Assembly (NCBI GenBank): GCA_022385805.1
Contig: MU277697.1
Span: forward strand, 1-64,000
Origin: Pilatotrama ljubarskyi
Taxonomy: Eukaryota > Basidiomycota > Agaricomycetes > Polyporales > Polyporaceae
Direction: 5' to 3'
DNA: 64,000 nt
Shown here in pieces: positions 43,798-56,700 of this stretch. Every line of letters starts with the position of its first letter. Position 1 is the first letter of the stretch. Both the position numbers and the translations under genes were made by a program. A model generated the notes under the pieces. The model saw only the letters and a program-made list of their open reading frames with translations. It ran no database searches and was not told the DNA's origin.

Positions 43798-46700
43798 TCA
43801 CCCGCCCTCCTTGGGCTGCTGCCCTGTTCGCGAGGGCGTCGGGCTCGAGAGCACGTCGGCGGATATCGACGCCTTGCCCTGCAGACGTCGGCCGACCTCC
43901 ACAGTGCTAGACGTAGCTTGGGGTTGAGCCTGGTCCAGCTTCTCCCACTCGTCGAGCAGCGCCTGCCCGACGGAAGGCTCCAGCTCCGTGCCGTCGCGCG
44001 AGACCTTCACCTCCCGATCGTGGTTCCACGGGTTGCGAAGGTGCCGCGTGCGTGTGAAAGGCAGTCGGTCCGTCCGGATCCATTCCACCTTGAAAGGCTC
44101 GCCCCATACGGGGCCCTCCTCCCGTTGTCTCTCCCCAGCCTCGCCTTCGTCCGGCCTTTCCACCTCCTTGCCTTTCCCGCGGCCCTCCTCGGTCTGCGCC
44201 CGCTCGTCTTCCTCAGCCACGGTGTCCAACGATCCCTCCTCGGACTTGCGCAGAGCTTCCACAGCGCGCGGGTCGCGCATGGCGCGCAGAGGCGCAGTCC
44301 GGTCGAGCTCGATCTCCCCCGGATGCGAGATCTGCTTGCGGCCCATGATAGCAGGACCGACAGGACGCAACGCGTTCACGTCGAAGCTCAACGAAGGGGC
44401 GCCGTGTGCCGCCTCCGTGCTGACGCTGAGATTGCGATGCGGCTGCAGCATCTCCGCGGGTGCAGACGCAATGTCGCGCTCGACAGGCTCCGTGGGCGGC
44501 CTCGATGGCGGCAGCCTCGACTGCGTGTCCGGCGACATGGGAAACGGCGACTCGCCGTACCGCTGCTCGCTCGGGGAAAAGTACACCGGGTCCCGATCGC
44601 GACGCGCCGCGCTGGGGCTGTCACGCGTGGAGTGTGTAGAAGAGCGGCGCTGCGGAGGCGAATCCGTCCGAGAAGCCCAGGAGACCCTCTGTTCTCCGCG
44701 CATGATAGGACCTGCCATCCTGAACGGAGCGACCCCGGGGTCAACTTCGCACGGGAGGCGGGAGAGAGGAGACCTACCTCGCGTATCCGTAAAACTCGCC
44801 GCTCTTGTTCACGCTGAAGATGAGGTAGACATCCTTACTGGTGCGGTAGGCCTGGTCTAGGATGCCCTCGTTGTGCCGCTGAGTCGCCCACAAGCCCTTC
44901 TCCACACTCAGATCCAAGTCGAACTGGAACGCTCTCGTCAGCTCAAACACCACGACGATCCTTGGATGTATTCACCTGGGTCAGCGACTTGAGGATGAAA
45001 TAGCGCTTCGGGAAGTACGCGGTGAGGATGCTCGAGTTCGTCGACGCGTACGACCCTGAGCTGCTGGAGTGTGGCTCCGGTTTTCGGTGGCGTCCGCGTC
45101 CGCCCTCATCGTCGCTCGACAGCGAAAGCGACCCAATCATGTGTGCAGGGTCTGTCGGTGAGCTCGACGCCGTCGTGACGTGTTCTGACGACGACGTCGA
45201 CTGCCGTCTCGCGGCCTCGCGCTCGCGCTCCTTCTTGTCGCGCACCCACCGCATGTGCATGCCAGCACCGCGCTGCGCGCCGACGCCCGCCTTCAGGTCG
45301 TCCTCCCGTGCGCGTACGCGGCAGACGAGCCGCGGACAGCGCGGATCGTTCGGCCGCAGCGGCACGCCGTTGAAGTGGCGGATCGCCGCCTGTAGATGTG
45401 GCTCAGATTGGAAGTTGACGAACGCGCAGTTGGAGCGCGCGATGAGGAAGATCGACGAGACGCCGCCGTACAGCGAATCGCTCGAGCTCGACGACGAGGA
45501 GCCAGCTGGTCCGGCCGGCGCGCTGTGCGTGGATGTCGGGCCGACCGAAGAGCCAGGAGAAGGCGGCGAGTTGAAGAAGCGCCAGAGCTCGTCGTGTGTC
45601 GCGTCTGACGGGACATTCCCTGTCCACATCACCCACTCTGAGCGATGGGCTGGAGGGTTGGGGTGGTACGGGCGTCGGGCCGGTGGTGGGCGCTCGGCAG
45701 TGGGACGACTGGTCGAACTCGCCGGCGACATCGTCGGAGGCCCATGCTCTGGCGGTCGTCCCCGCGGTAAAGGCGGGGATTTCTCCGGAATGAGCTGGCT
45801 GTACTGCGCCTCCTGCGGACTGAATGGAGGGGGCGAGTACGGCGCCTGCCCTCCCGAAGAAGAGCTGGGACCTGGACTCGGACCTGACGGATGGCTCGGC
45901 GACATGGGAAACATCGGGGCGAGGGATGAGGAACCGGGTTGTGATCCGTACTGGGACTGTTCACCCTCGCGTGTATTGGCAGGGTTGTAGGACATGGTGT
46001 ACGGGCTTTGAAAGGATTCGTACTGCCCAGAAGCGGGCTGCGGAGGGAGATACCACCACGTGCCCTGGCCTTCCTGATCAGACGGATAGTGTTGCGGATA
46101 ATGTGAGGGGTACTGAGAGGCGGCATAAAGCGAAGGTGAGGGCGCAAAGGAGTGTGGGGGATAGGGAAAGGGCGGTGTGGAGAAGCGCATGGGCGAGTAC
46201 GGCGTCTGGCCAGCATAAGACGCGGAGTGGGGCGGAGGGAGGGCGCCCGAGTGTGCGTGGGGAGGGCCTGATGCCTGAGGCGCGAGGGGGGAATGCGGGG
46301 GAGGGGAGGGGTGTGCCTGCGGACGCGAGTGCGGGGAGAAGACCGACGGGCTGTTTGAAAAGGAGCGACTTGAGGACGAGCTGCTTTCCGGCGAGTGTCC
46401 AGGGAACTGGTACACGGGCGAGTGCGCCTGCATCATGGGCATGAGTGTGCTTGGCGAGTAGCCGAGCAGCTGGTTGTGCGGCGGCGAAAGCATGGACTGG
46501 TCAGGCGCGTGCAGGCCAGGGTGCGGCGGGGGATACGCGTACTGAGGCGGGGAATGGTGCACCATGCTAACGTGCGGTTGGGCGGACATCGTGTATTGTC
46601 CGACATACGCGCCGCGCTGGCCGTAGGGGTACTGAGGGGGAGGCGGGCCCTGGAACTGCGGTGCAGACGCGGAGGCGGCGGGCCGATTTTCTTGGGAGGA

Positions 46701-47021
46701 GGCGGAGGCAGAGGAGGGAACGGGCTGGGGGTAGAGGGGGCCTGCGGACGTCTGGAAGGACGGACGTACGGGTGGACGACGAGCCTGGCCATATTGGGAC
46801 ACACCTCTCCCGCGCGCGGACTGCCTGCCGTGCTCGGAGGTGGAGCTGGTGGACGGCGAATCTGACATGCTCAACCCCGACGCGGTGGAAGCATGCCCCG
46901 GGTTATAATACGTGGGTTTGTCGTGGTCAAAGTGCAAAAGATCGATTAAATCTTCTGGACTGTTCTCGAACGGTGCAGCGGCCGGTTTGGGAGATGCGAC
47001 GGGCGTGCGGGCTTCATACAC
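43798..47021 (-). CDS. YTH-domain protein with RRM, m6A-reader-like
   Basis: Predicted RNA-binding reader of N6-methyladenosine. Minus-strand exons 47021-44976, 44923-44778 and 44719-43798 join in frame to about 1,037 residues. The first roughly 450 residues are Pro/Ser/Tyr/Gln-rich and disordered. An RRM lies near residues 455-570 (SEWVMWTGNVP ... NCAFVNFQSEPHLQAAIRHF). The YTH domain begins near residue 672: RYFILKSLTQ, LSVEKGLWATQRHNEGILDQ, VYLIFSVNKSGEFYGYARM. It resumes after a disordered insertion of about 190 residues with PFKVEWIRTDRLPFTRTRHL and NPWNHDREVKVSRDGTELEP. The Trp in GLWATQ fits the aromatic cage. The frame opens at 47021 without an ATG, so an upstream start exon is likely missing; the first internal ATG is at 46868. 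Confidence 0.85.
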
Positions 47022-49154
47022 TGCGTGGCGGACTGTGCGGGCGAGAGAGCATCAGCGTCGGAGGCGAGAGGGGGGCAGAGGGAATATTTACAGGAGGGGA
47101 GAGCGGTGGACTGGCGGGTGGGGGTGGCAGCAGGGTCTAGAAAGAGACATGAGCAAACGACATGCCAGAGAAAAATAAAAAGGATATGGAAAAAGGATCG
47201 GTGAGAAGGGCGGATTAAGGATAGCGAGGTGTCACTGGCAAGTTGGCGATGCCAGCGACGAGCAGAGATCTGGATACGAGAAAAAGGAGGACGAGTAGCA
47301 AATTAAAACGAGGGATTGTTGCCGCCCTCGTGGCGTTCAAACTCCGGTATAGGCGCGAGATGCGCGATCGAGAGCCAATCACGTGGCCGAAAGGCACACA
47401 ACGCCGATCGAAGGCCTCGGCTCATCCGTTCGCGCGTCCACCACGGCTGTGCGCGCGCGGTCTTCTCGGCCTCCTCCTCCTCTCGCTGCAGCTCTGGCCT
47501 TGGGCCTCTTCGCATACAACCGGACCTTTGCGCGCAATTTTCGCTGAACTCGATCGCCACGATGAACCACTCACCAATCGATGCCGGCGACGCCCCCGCC
47601 GAGCGCGGACGGCTGGGCGAAGACGGGGCTTCTTGTGGAGGCGGAGCAGGCACTGGGTGCCGCAGAGGCTGGGTCTGCGAGCCGGGGCCCGGAGAAGGAT
47701 GCTGGTGGAGGCTGGAGGCCTCGGCAGAGTGCGCGAGTTGCGCCTCTGGGCGTGGGGTTATATCCCGAGCAGGTGTGCTCGAGGACGAGGTTGTAGTGGT
47801 GGCTGCGAAGGTCGCGCGCATGGTGCCAAGGTGCGCTCGAGTATTGAATGGGTTATGCAAGCAGGGGCGGTGCGTCGAGTGGTGCCCGCTTGGAGTGTTC
47901 GTGCGCGCTGGTTGCTCAAGCTAGGCGTCCGGGGACGTTTTAGGCGGACGAATGGTATAGTGGCAGAGTACACGGGGTACAGGATATGCGTTGGCGACTT
48001 GGGATGTGGCGGTGGACGATCTCGGACGTTATGAGGATGCGGGGGACAGGGGGCTTGCCCATATCGGGGTGGTGGACTGGGAGCGTAATGGGGTGGAGAC
48101 GCGAAGGGAGCGTGGCAATGAGGAGGGGGTGGTGATTCGTGAATACGGTGTGTGGATCAGACCGCCGAACGGCCGGGTCGAAGGGCTCAAGCTGCGGCGG
48201 GAGGGTGCTGCCGTATGTCGGGGCAACGTTGCACGCGGTGTCCGCGCGTTGGCCGGTGCATGCACTCGTCTCCCAGCGCGCGCACCGGGGTCGGAGGAGC
48301 AGGTCGCGCGAGTGGATCGGTCATGACATCTTCGTGGAAGAACTCAGTGCATCGATTCCAACTCTCTGCTCACCGCCAATCCCCCAGGTGACGTCACCGC
48401 TGCACAACACATCCCCCTCTCGAGCTCGTTCCCTGCCCGCCTTCTCGCCCGACGCGTACCCTGCAACGTGCCCCATCATCCGGGGCGGCTCTCCCTCCGT
48501 TCCTGCGCGAACAGCACTCCCGTAGGCACTGTCATGAGTACGCCGTCCGCTGACACCGACAGCACCTCGCCTGTGTCCTCGGCTCCGAGAAGCAACCCGC
48601 GAGCGTTGCGCGGCGCGCGCAGAGTTGTGTATCCCACCCCGGATGATGTCAGCGCATGCCAGACCGCGGGACCCCGTTGGGTGACGGGCCCTTGGGCTCC
48701 GTCTCCATTCAGATCTATCTATGCGAGATACAATTGCGCGCCCCGATCAGTTTATAACATACTCGACTCCATGACATCACTCCCCTTCTCCGCAGACGCG
48801 GTTCCTTCTTGCCCTTACATGGCCACTCCCTCGTCCGGCTACTCAACGCTCAGACGCACCACTCTGTCCCCCCGTTCCTGCCGCTTGTCCACCCTGATTG
48901 GCGGCCGCTCGTCCTGTACAACGTCCGACCATGTCATCTGCGGCAGAAGCCCCCAGAAGTCCGCAAACAAGAACGGGGCGCTGCCAGTTCCGGGGCCATG
49001 TGAGCATATGCGGACTTCAGCCTGACTTTTGTGGGCACGGATGGCGCCAGGGGCCTTCCGACGACTTCCGGTAACAGTGTCGTTATTTGTTACATACGTA
49101 TGCTACACTGCCGACCGACTGCCGCGTCCCGAGAGTTCCGACCCCAGCACCGTC
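47022..49154. other. intergenic, YTH promoter side; uncertain open frames
   Basis: About 2.1 kb. Proline/serine-rich minus-strand frames (for example 47303-47860) and a plus frame from 48535 occur, but none has a recognisable motif. They are probably composition effects in a GC-rich promoter. The missing first exon of the YTH gene should lie near 47022-47200. The BTB gene ends at 49155. Confidence 0.4.
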
Positions 49155-50956
49155 TCACGCCCTCTCTTCCCGCACGCCCGGGTCGCGGGCTGTGAGGTCG
49201 CGAAAATGGCCCGCAAGGCCCTCCTTGACCTCCGTCACCGTAGTCTTGAGCGCGAGCAACGCGGCCCGCTTACACTGCGGCGACAGCGCGTTCGACAGAT
49301 CCGCGTGCACGACCAGCTGCCGTTCCATTGCCTCCAGCCGCCCCAGCACGTCCGCCGCCTCGTGCCGCAGCGTCACCTCGGCCCTGCCCACCTCCCGCCA
49401 CACCTGCACCCACGTCGACAGGCACCCGTGCTGGTGGTACGTGCACCCCTCCGGCCTCTCGAACCGCGGCGTCGTCGTGCGCAGCCGCTCCCAGAGCCGC
49501 GTCAGCGACCAGTGCCCCGCGAGCAGCCGCTGCTTCTGTTCGCGCGTGAGCGTCGCTGGCGTCCCGATCCTCGGCTCGCCGTTCGCCGCCGCGATCGCGC
49601 CGAGGATGAACGCGTTGACGGTCGTGAGGATCGTGCCCGACCGCGTGCGCGCGAACTGCGGCCCGTCCTCGACGACGCCTGGCGAGAAGTCGGGCCCCAT
49701 TTCGAGCAGCTGGACGTAATACGCGTACCCAAGCAGTTTCTCTTTCCCGCATCGTGCGGCGATGTCGAGCGCATGGATTGGGCGGAGATCGCGAGCTACG
49801 ATGCGGTCGACCCAGCGGTTCGTGACGAGATTGAGCAGTTTGTCGTGTCCGCAGAGCAGTGCGACCTCCAGCAATTTTCTCATCCACTCGGAGGAACAGT
49901 GGGCAAGGTCGTAACGCTGCTGCGGAGGGCCGTGCAGACGGGCGATAACGTTGTATAGCGCGTCGATGGCCCACGCCTCGATAGAAGCGAAGTGGTACTT
50001 GTTAGTCATCTCGCAAATGGCGAGAAGTCGGTCCACGTTTGCTTCCGGCGTGTTGTACGCCTGCAGCTGAGGTGGCCTGTCCCGAGTGAAGAGAACAGCC
50101 GACGGACACGTCAGCCTGGTAGAGAAACGGACCACGGATGCGAGCAAGTACGTACAGATCGTACAGCACCGAGAGAAGGTCGCGAAACCGCTCCACCGAT
50201 TCTCCATAGAGGTGTACCGGATCATCGTCCGAATATCCCTCTACGCACTGCGACGGCAGACCGCCCCCGCCCTGGACGACGGGCATGCTGAACATGTGCT
50301 GGAACGCCGAGTTGTCGCGCCCGAGGAGGTAGCGGTGGACCTACAACAGAGCCCGACCAATCCGGAGTAAGATTGGCGGCGCGCGCACGTAAACACACAC
50401 GATCGGCCGCACCGCGGACACAAACATCGAGATTGGCATCGGGATCGGCGCAGAAGGACGACGAGGCTATCCTGACTCCAGCGTGCCACTGCCTTGGAGT
50501 CTGGAGTGCGGGGACACGCCAGGTCCTCGCTGCAGCGCCGTCCAATGGCAAGCGTCGATCCCGCGCGCGATGCCACCACCAATCCCGATGCGGGCGCGGC
50601 CAACGAGAGGAAGGAGGACTCACTCTGAACAACGTGTCCTCCACGCGAATCACGCAGTCTGCGCTCTCGATATAATACTCCGCGTCCCGTACCGGCGCGT
50701 TCTCTCCCTGCGCCAACCGAGCCAATCCGGGGTAGTCGATGTCCATCACCGAGCCTGCCTTCGTGTGGCCAGCTCCACTTGCCGCGTGCCGAGACGTGTC
50801 GGCGCCGCCTCCATGGTCACGGTCACAGCTAATGCAGTACGCACCCTGGTTGGCGGGCCGATCCGTGGGTGCGCTGTGGGAGGTGTCTTGGGAGAGAGAG
50901 GCCATGGTCGCTTTCGTCTTTCCTTTGCCCGAGGTGTTCCCTTTCATACCTTCCAA
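49155..50956 (-). CDS. BTB/POZ-domain protein, mushroom type
   Basis: BTB protein of a family strongly expanded in Agaricomycetes. The model starts at 50956 or at the in-frame ATG at 50905. Exon 1 ends after YYIESADCVIRVEDTLFR, where a 283-nt intron (50623-50341) joins to VHRYLLGRDNSAFQHMF; together these form the typical first half of the BTB fold. A further intron after LLSVLYDL joins to PPQLQAYNTPEANVDRLLAI. The rest includes TNKYHFASIEAWAIDALYNV, the usual post-BTB helical region, and a long C-terminal part with CTYHQHGCLSTWVQVW. BTB domains dimerise and often recruit CUL3 ubiquitin ligases; the target here is unknown. An upstream exon carrying PPRKRQRT may belong to this gene. Confidence 0.8.
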
Positions 50957-51925
50957 GGGGCTTTGCGCACCGCCCTGAACGTCGGAACCGCCTGGCTCGG
51001 GGCGCGCGCAGCTCTGACGCGTCTCAGCGCCAGAGTCAATCGCCGTATCGGCCTGTTGAGGACCGCCGCCACTTGGCCCAATTTCCCCGCTGGTAGAGTC
51101 ACAGTGGTCAATGTCAGCATCGTATGCGGACAGCTCGCACCGCCAGCATGCGATACCATTCGCGCAGTGGAAGGTGGACGTGAGACTGACATTGACACCG
51201 GTGGCGGTGGTAGAGAGCTCGGTTCGGCAGCAGCGCTCCCTTCGTCCGGCACACCATGTGCGTTTGAGCTTGTGCTGCTGCGCGAAGTGTCAGAGAGCTC
51301 GCGCTCCACTGTTCTCTGGCGCTTGCGCGGGGGTTCGGGCGCCGCAGAAGAAGGGCTGTACATGGAGAGGGAAACTAAGGATGAAGAAGGCCTTGAGGAC
51401 GGCTCCAAGGGGCACTCCGAGGAATCCGGGAAGTGCGAAGCTCGCGCGAACGCAGGTGAAGACGTAAGATCCAAGCAGGAGAACCTGGTTATGTTTGAAG
51501 CGCCTCAGAGAAGAGGAAGAGTGGCTATACGTCTCCCAGGCTTAGTGAGCAAGGGCGAGCGGACCTTGTCGAGTCGTGTATGGGATGTTGCGAGGGTTAG
51601 AATGCAGAATGAGAGCGTCGATAGTATGTACCAGAGCAGTTCAGACAGGTTCAAGACGGGCACTTGATCAGTTGCACTCAGCAAAGCAGAGACCAGCGAT
51701 AGGAGATAGTGGTAGGAGGAGAGCAAGTTGCAAGCACTGCACTCAAGCCAGACGCCTGCCCCGACGGCGGCGAGAGGAGTCGATAAGTGCGCGCAAGCGC
51801 CCGTAGGCCCGTAATGGCAAGTACGGCAAGCGCCGAAAGTCGAAAACTTGGACGAGTCGCTGATACAAGCACGTCCACCTGTACACCCTCTTACACCTCT
51901 CCGACCCTCTCTCCTGCCTTCAAAA
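50957..51925. other. divergent promoter region between the BTB gene and eIF3i
   Basis: About 970 bp. On the minus strand a frame from 51474 down to 50944 reads as a Ser-rich, nuclear-type N-terminus with PPRKRQRT, and ends in a usable GTATGA donor just before the BTB start. It may be an alternative first exon of the BTB gene. The right end carries the eIF3i promoter. Confidence 0.35.
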
Positions 51926-53360
51926 ATGGTCCGTAATCGCTGTGATTTGAATTGGATGAAGTGCTGATTCAGACTCTCGCAGAGGCCCATCCTCCTCCAA
52001 GGTCTGTGTTCACCGCAAGACGACCGTTTCTGCAGGATTCACCGAGTGTCACTTAGGCCACGAGCGTTCGCTCACCCAGATCAAGTTCAACCGCGAGGGA
52101 GACCTATTGTTCTCGTGCTCAAAAGACCACACTATCAATGTCTGGTACACGCATAACGGAGAGCGGTTGGGAACGTACGATGGGCACAATGGAACGGTGT
52201 GGACGATCGATGTCGACTGTACGTCTTTTGCTATACATCTTTCGAGGTCGCTAACTTCATGATCCCCTCCCCGACCTCTCATCCGCTTCTCTCATGTCTG
52301 CACTGCTGCGCGTCCTCGCTCTCGCCCTTCTCGTTTCCTTGTCGGCGCCTCCTCCGTGCAGCGCAATCACGCTTCCTCGTCAGCGGTTCCGCCGACAACA
52401 CCATGCGCCTCTGGGAGGTCGCGACCGGCAAATGCCTCTTCCGCTGGGAATTCCCCACCGCCGTGAAGCGCGTCGCGTTCAGCGAGGACGACGACCAGGT
52501 CGTCTGCATCACCGAGCAGCGCATGGGTCACCAGGGCGCCGTGCGGATATTCGACATCAACCGGGACGGCGATGGGACTGAACGTGAGTGTCTCCCTCGA
52601 ATATAACCTCGAAGAATGGAAGCGGCGGGAATGCATACTGACTCGCGTCTAGAATCCAAGGAGCCCTACTCCCTTTTCCACCCCGTCGGTTCGAAGGCGG
52701 TCGTGTGCGCCTTTGCACACACGCCTGATCTCATCCTCACCGGACACGAGTCTGGGAAGATCTCCCTCTTCGATGCCAAGTCGGGCGAGGAGGTGCTCTC
52801 GAATGAGCACGCGCATCGCGATACCGTGACCGACCTGCAGCTCGCACCTGACCGGACATACTTCATCACCAGCAGCAAGGACAAGACGGCAAGAGTACGT
52901 CAGGATCGTCTTGGCACTCTGTCCTTTGACTAACATCCGTGTTAGTTACACGAGACGAAGACTCTTACGGTGCTCAAGACTTACGTCACGGAGACGCCGC
53001 TGAACAGCGCGGCGATTGCTCCCGGCAAGCCGTACATCCTTCTTGGAGGTGGGCAGGACGCGATGAGCGTCACCACGACGTCTCTGCGGCAGGGCAAGTT
53101 CGAGACGCGGTTTTGGCACAAAATCTTCGAGGAGGAGGTCGGCCGCGTGAAGGGCCACTTCGGTCCTGTCAACACGTAAGCCAGAGTCATCCTTGCTCGC
53201 TTGCATAGAAGTACACTGACACGGTATGGATAGCATCGCTGTATCGCCGAAGGGCGACTGCTACGCATCAGGAGGAGAGGATGGCTTCGTCCGCGTGCAC
53301 CACTTCGACGAGAGCTACTTCCGTGCGAAGCCGTACGGGGACTTGGATATTGAGGATTAG
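51926..53360 (+). CDS. TIF34: translation initiation factor eIF3 subunit i (WD40 protein)
   Basis: Seven-bladed WD40 subunit of the eIF3 complex, which organises 43S pre-initiation complexes. Exons are 51926-51928, 51983-52001, 52057-52218, 52362-52583, 52653-52894, 52946-53175 and 53234-53360, summing to exactly 335 codons including stop, the normal family length. Signatures are [90 protein letters not shown] and [20 protein letters not shown]. The C-terminus ends YGDLDIED. The only start that fits is an exon consisting of the ATG alone, followed by a 54-nt intron with GTCCGT donor and CGCAG acceptor. Confidence 0.95.
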
Positions 53361-53763
53361 GCTGTGTGTATGATGGAGCCAGAGAGGCGTATTGGCTGCG
53401 CCGCGATGTAGCCGGCTATTCGTCGGGATGCTGTCTTCTGTTGTTCACTCTACACGCTCTCTCAGCTGTAGCTATATTGTATCATCCACAGGCGTGATGC
53501 ACGTTTCTTCATCTCTTTCGCGCTGCCCGCGCCGCGGTTGTCGTAAGATCGTCGGCAAACGAACTTGGAGAGTTGCCTTTCCGGGTGAGACACCCGCCAG
53601 ATTCAGGAACAAAGTTGTCAAGCGCCCGTGCTGGCGCTCTCAAAAGTTTTCGATCCGTGCCGGCGGTTGCGGGGGTTCCGGGTTGATAATAAACGTTCAT
53701 GCACTTGCTCAGACCAGCCATCGCCGTCTGACGAGTTTCGCTGCCCAGAGACTGATCAGCAAC
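53361..53763. other. intergenic, AMP deaminase promoter
   Basis: About 400 bp between two plus-strand genes. No gene or clear motif is seen. It should hold the eIF3i 3' end and the AMP deaminase promoter. Confidence 0.4.
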
Positions 53764-56700
53764 ATGCCCCAAGAGCCAAGCATCGCCATGCGCATCAGCG
53801 GCGGCGAAGAGACGAACGGAGGGGAGCAGCACGCGCGCGTTAATGCCGTCGCCTTGTCCGACCTTGCCTCGAGGGAGGAGTCGCGCTCGCCTCCCGCAGT
53901 CGACGCCAGCAAAGGTTTCTTCGACTACAACGAGGAGAAAAACCTGTACCACGTATGTTCGCCAACTAGGCTGCGCTAACGGTCAGGATCAGGGGCCCTA
54001 AACGAGACTCCCGCTGCTCAGATCGAGGAGAAACTCCTGGCACACCGCCGAGGGTCGGACGCGGGCGCCGCCTCGCGCCCCGTCTCTGCGGTGAACTCGC
54101 CAAATCTAGGTCCGAATGTGCACCACTTGGACGCCCCCCACCTGAACCTCAAGTTGTCCGCCATCAACGAGCCCACGACGCCTGATGGGCGCCTACACGA
54201 ACCTCCCAAGAACCCTGTGGTCACGCCTGTCGACTTGAAGGGCAAGGGCAGGCTTCCGGGTGCGCATTGCAGTTGACTTTCAATCGCGGAAGAGTCAGAT
54301 GTTGAGCTCGATCTTGCATTAGAGCCTCCTATCCCGCCCGAGAACGTGCCGATCTTCGAGGCTCTAGAGCGCTGTCTCGATCTCCGGGACAAGTACATGC
54401 GCGTCTCCGGCCAAAAGCTCGGCTTCAACCCCCGGGACTACGACGGGCTGTTCACAGGTTTGGACGACGAGGTCTCGACCGTGTCAGGCGTCCGTCCGGA
54501 CGTCGATTGGACGTCGCGCCCTGCTCCGAAAAGTCCCTTCAAAAAGTGGAGAATTTACCCGCGTCCCCCGCCGCCGCACTGGCACTGGAAGGGAAAGCAG
54601 ACGGTGGTTCCCAGCAATTCGACGCATGATGTCTCGGCTGAGGAGGAGTTTGACTTCTCGGCGTGCGAAATACCGGGGCCGCATGAATACGAGTTCAGCA
54701 TTGATGATAGGGGTGTGTACCAAGTGTACAACCCCGCATCCGCCGGTGAGTCTCCACCTGGCAGGCTCATGCGGTTAATTATCTGAAAGATGGTCCAGAG
54801 AAGACACCTGTCTACGAGATACCGACGATAAAGGAGTATTTTTTGGATCTCGAGAAGGTCCTCGCGGTGATATGCGACGGTCCGACAAAGAGTTTTGCTT
54901 TCCGAAGATTAAACTACCTGGCGAGCAAATTCACCATGTACACGCTGCTCAACGAGCCGCAGGAACTGGCTGAGATGAAGAGTGTTCCTCATCGGTATGA
55001 CAAGTCCTCTTGACCCGCCACGAGATCGCCCTTGACACTATCTCCATCAGCGACTTTTACAACGTCCGTAAGGTCGACACGCACGTCCACCATTCCAGCA
55101 GTATGAACCAAAAGCATCTGTTACGTTTCATCAAATCGAAGATGAAGCGCAGTCCGCAGGTCTGCCTTGCCGGATGGAATCTTCTACCTATCGCCACTGA
55201 CCGTACCTCGTAGGACGTCGTCATCTTCCGTGACGGCAAGGAGCTTACGCTCGAGCAAGTCTTCCAGTCGCTCAATCTCACCGCCTACGACCTCTCTATC
55301 GACACCCTCGACATGCACGCGCATCAGGACTCTTTCCACAGGTTTGATAAGTTCAACCTGAAGTACAATCCCATCGGAGAGTCGAGGTTGAGGGAGATCT
55401 TCCTCAAAACCGACAACTATATACAGGGAAGATATCTTGCTGAGCTCACTAAAGGTACGTATTCTTTTTCACAGTTCGGCAGATGACGGAGGGTGCTCAC
55501 GCCGGCCGCAGAGGTCATGACCGATCTCGAACAGAGCAAGTACCAGGTGTGCAATTTGTCATGACATTACGGGCTTTTCAGTGCTCATCTGTCCTAGAAC
55601 TGTGAATGGCGCATCAGCATCTACGGTAGGCAGCGCGACGAATGGGACAAGCTGGCGAAGTGGATCGTGAACAACAAGCTCTACTCTCACAATGTCCGCT
55701 GGCTCATCCAGGTACCGCGTCTCTACGATGTGTACAAGCAGAACGGCTCGATCCAAACGTTCGAGGACATTGTGCGAAGTACGTAGTCCCTCTGGCCTCG
55801 TGTTAGCGCCAGCTAATGTGGCTGCAGACGTGTTTGAGCCTCTGTTCGAGGTGACGAAGGACCCTACATCGCACCCTGAGCTACACGTCTTCCTGCAGCG
55901 CGTCATCGGCTTCGACACTGTGGATGACGAGTCGAAGACGGAGAGGCGGTTCCATAGGAAGTTCCCCTACCCCCGTCTCTGGGACGCCAAGGAGTCGCCG
56001 CCGTATTCCTACTGGTATGGGCATGGCTGCTCTAGATTGCCTACAATCTCGCTAACAAGTCATGGTTCAGGGTGTACTACATGTACGCGAACATCGCAAG
56101 CCTGAATCAATGGCGGCACCAGCGAGGATTCTGTAAGCCAGTTGCTTATATACCACCGCCCTTTGACTGAACATGTCTTCAGCTACCTTCGTCTTCCGCC
56201 CCCACTGCGGCGAGGCGGGCGACCCAGAGCACCTCGCCTCCGCCTACCTGACCGCGCATTCAATATCGCACGGCATCCTCCTCCGCAAGGTCCCCGCGCT
56301 GCAGTACCTGTACTACCTTAAGCAGATCGGCCTGGCGATGAGCCCTCTCAGCAACAACGCGCTCTTCCTCACGTACGAGCGCAACCCGCTCCCGGACTTC
56401 TTCAAGGTCGGCCTCAACGTCAGCCTGAGTACGGACGACCCGCTGCAGTTCCACTTTACGAAGGTATGTCTGCCATGCGTAACTCCGCTAGCAGATCTGA
56501 GACAGTATTCTCCACCGTATAGGAACCGCTGCTGGAGGAGTACAGCGTCGCCGCACACGTAAGTCCTTCACCACCCGCCCCCATCATCGTTCTTCATCAA
56601 ACTCACCGTCTTGTCCCCCGCCTCATGCCCTTGTCCACAGATCTACAAGTTCCCGCAGAGCTCCCTCGCCGAGCTCGCCCGCAACTCCGTCATCCAGAGC

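Noticed and set aside
47243..48034. 263-codon plus-strand frame and its minus-strand partners upstream of the YTH gene
   Set aside because: Low-complexity Arg/Pro/Ser composition in a GC-rich promoter; no conserved motif in any frame.
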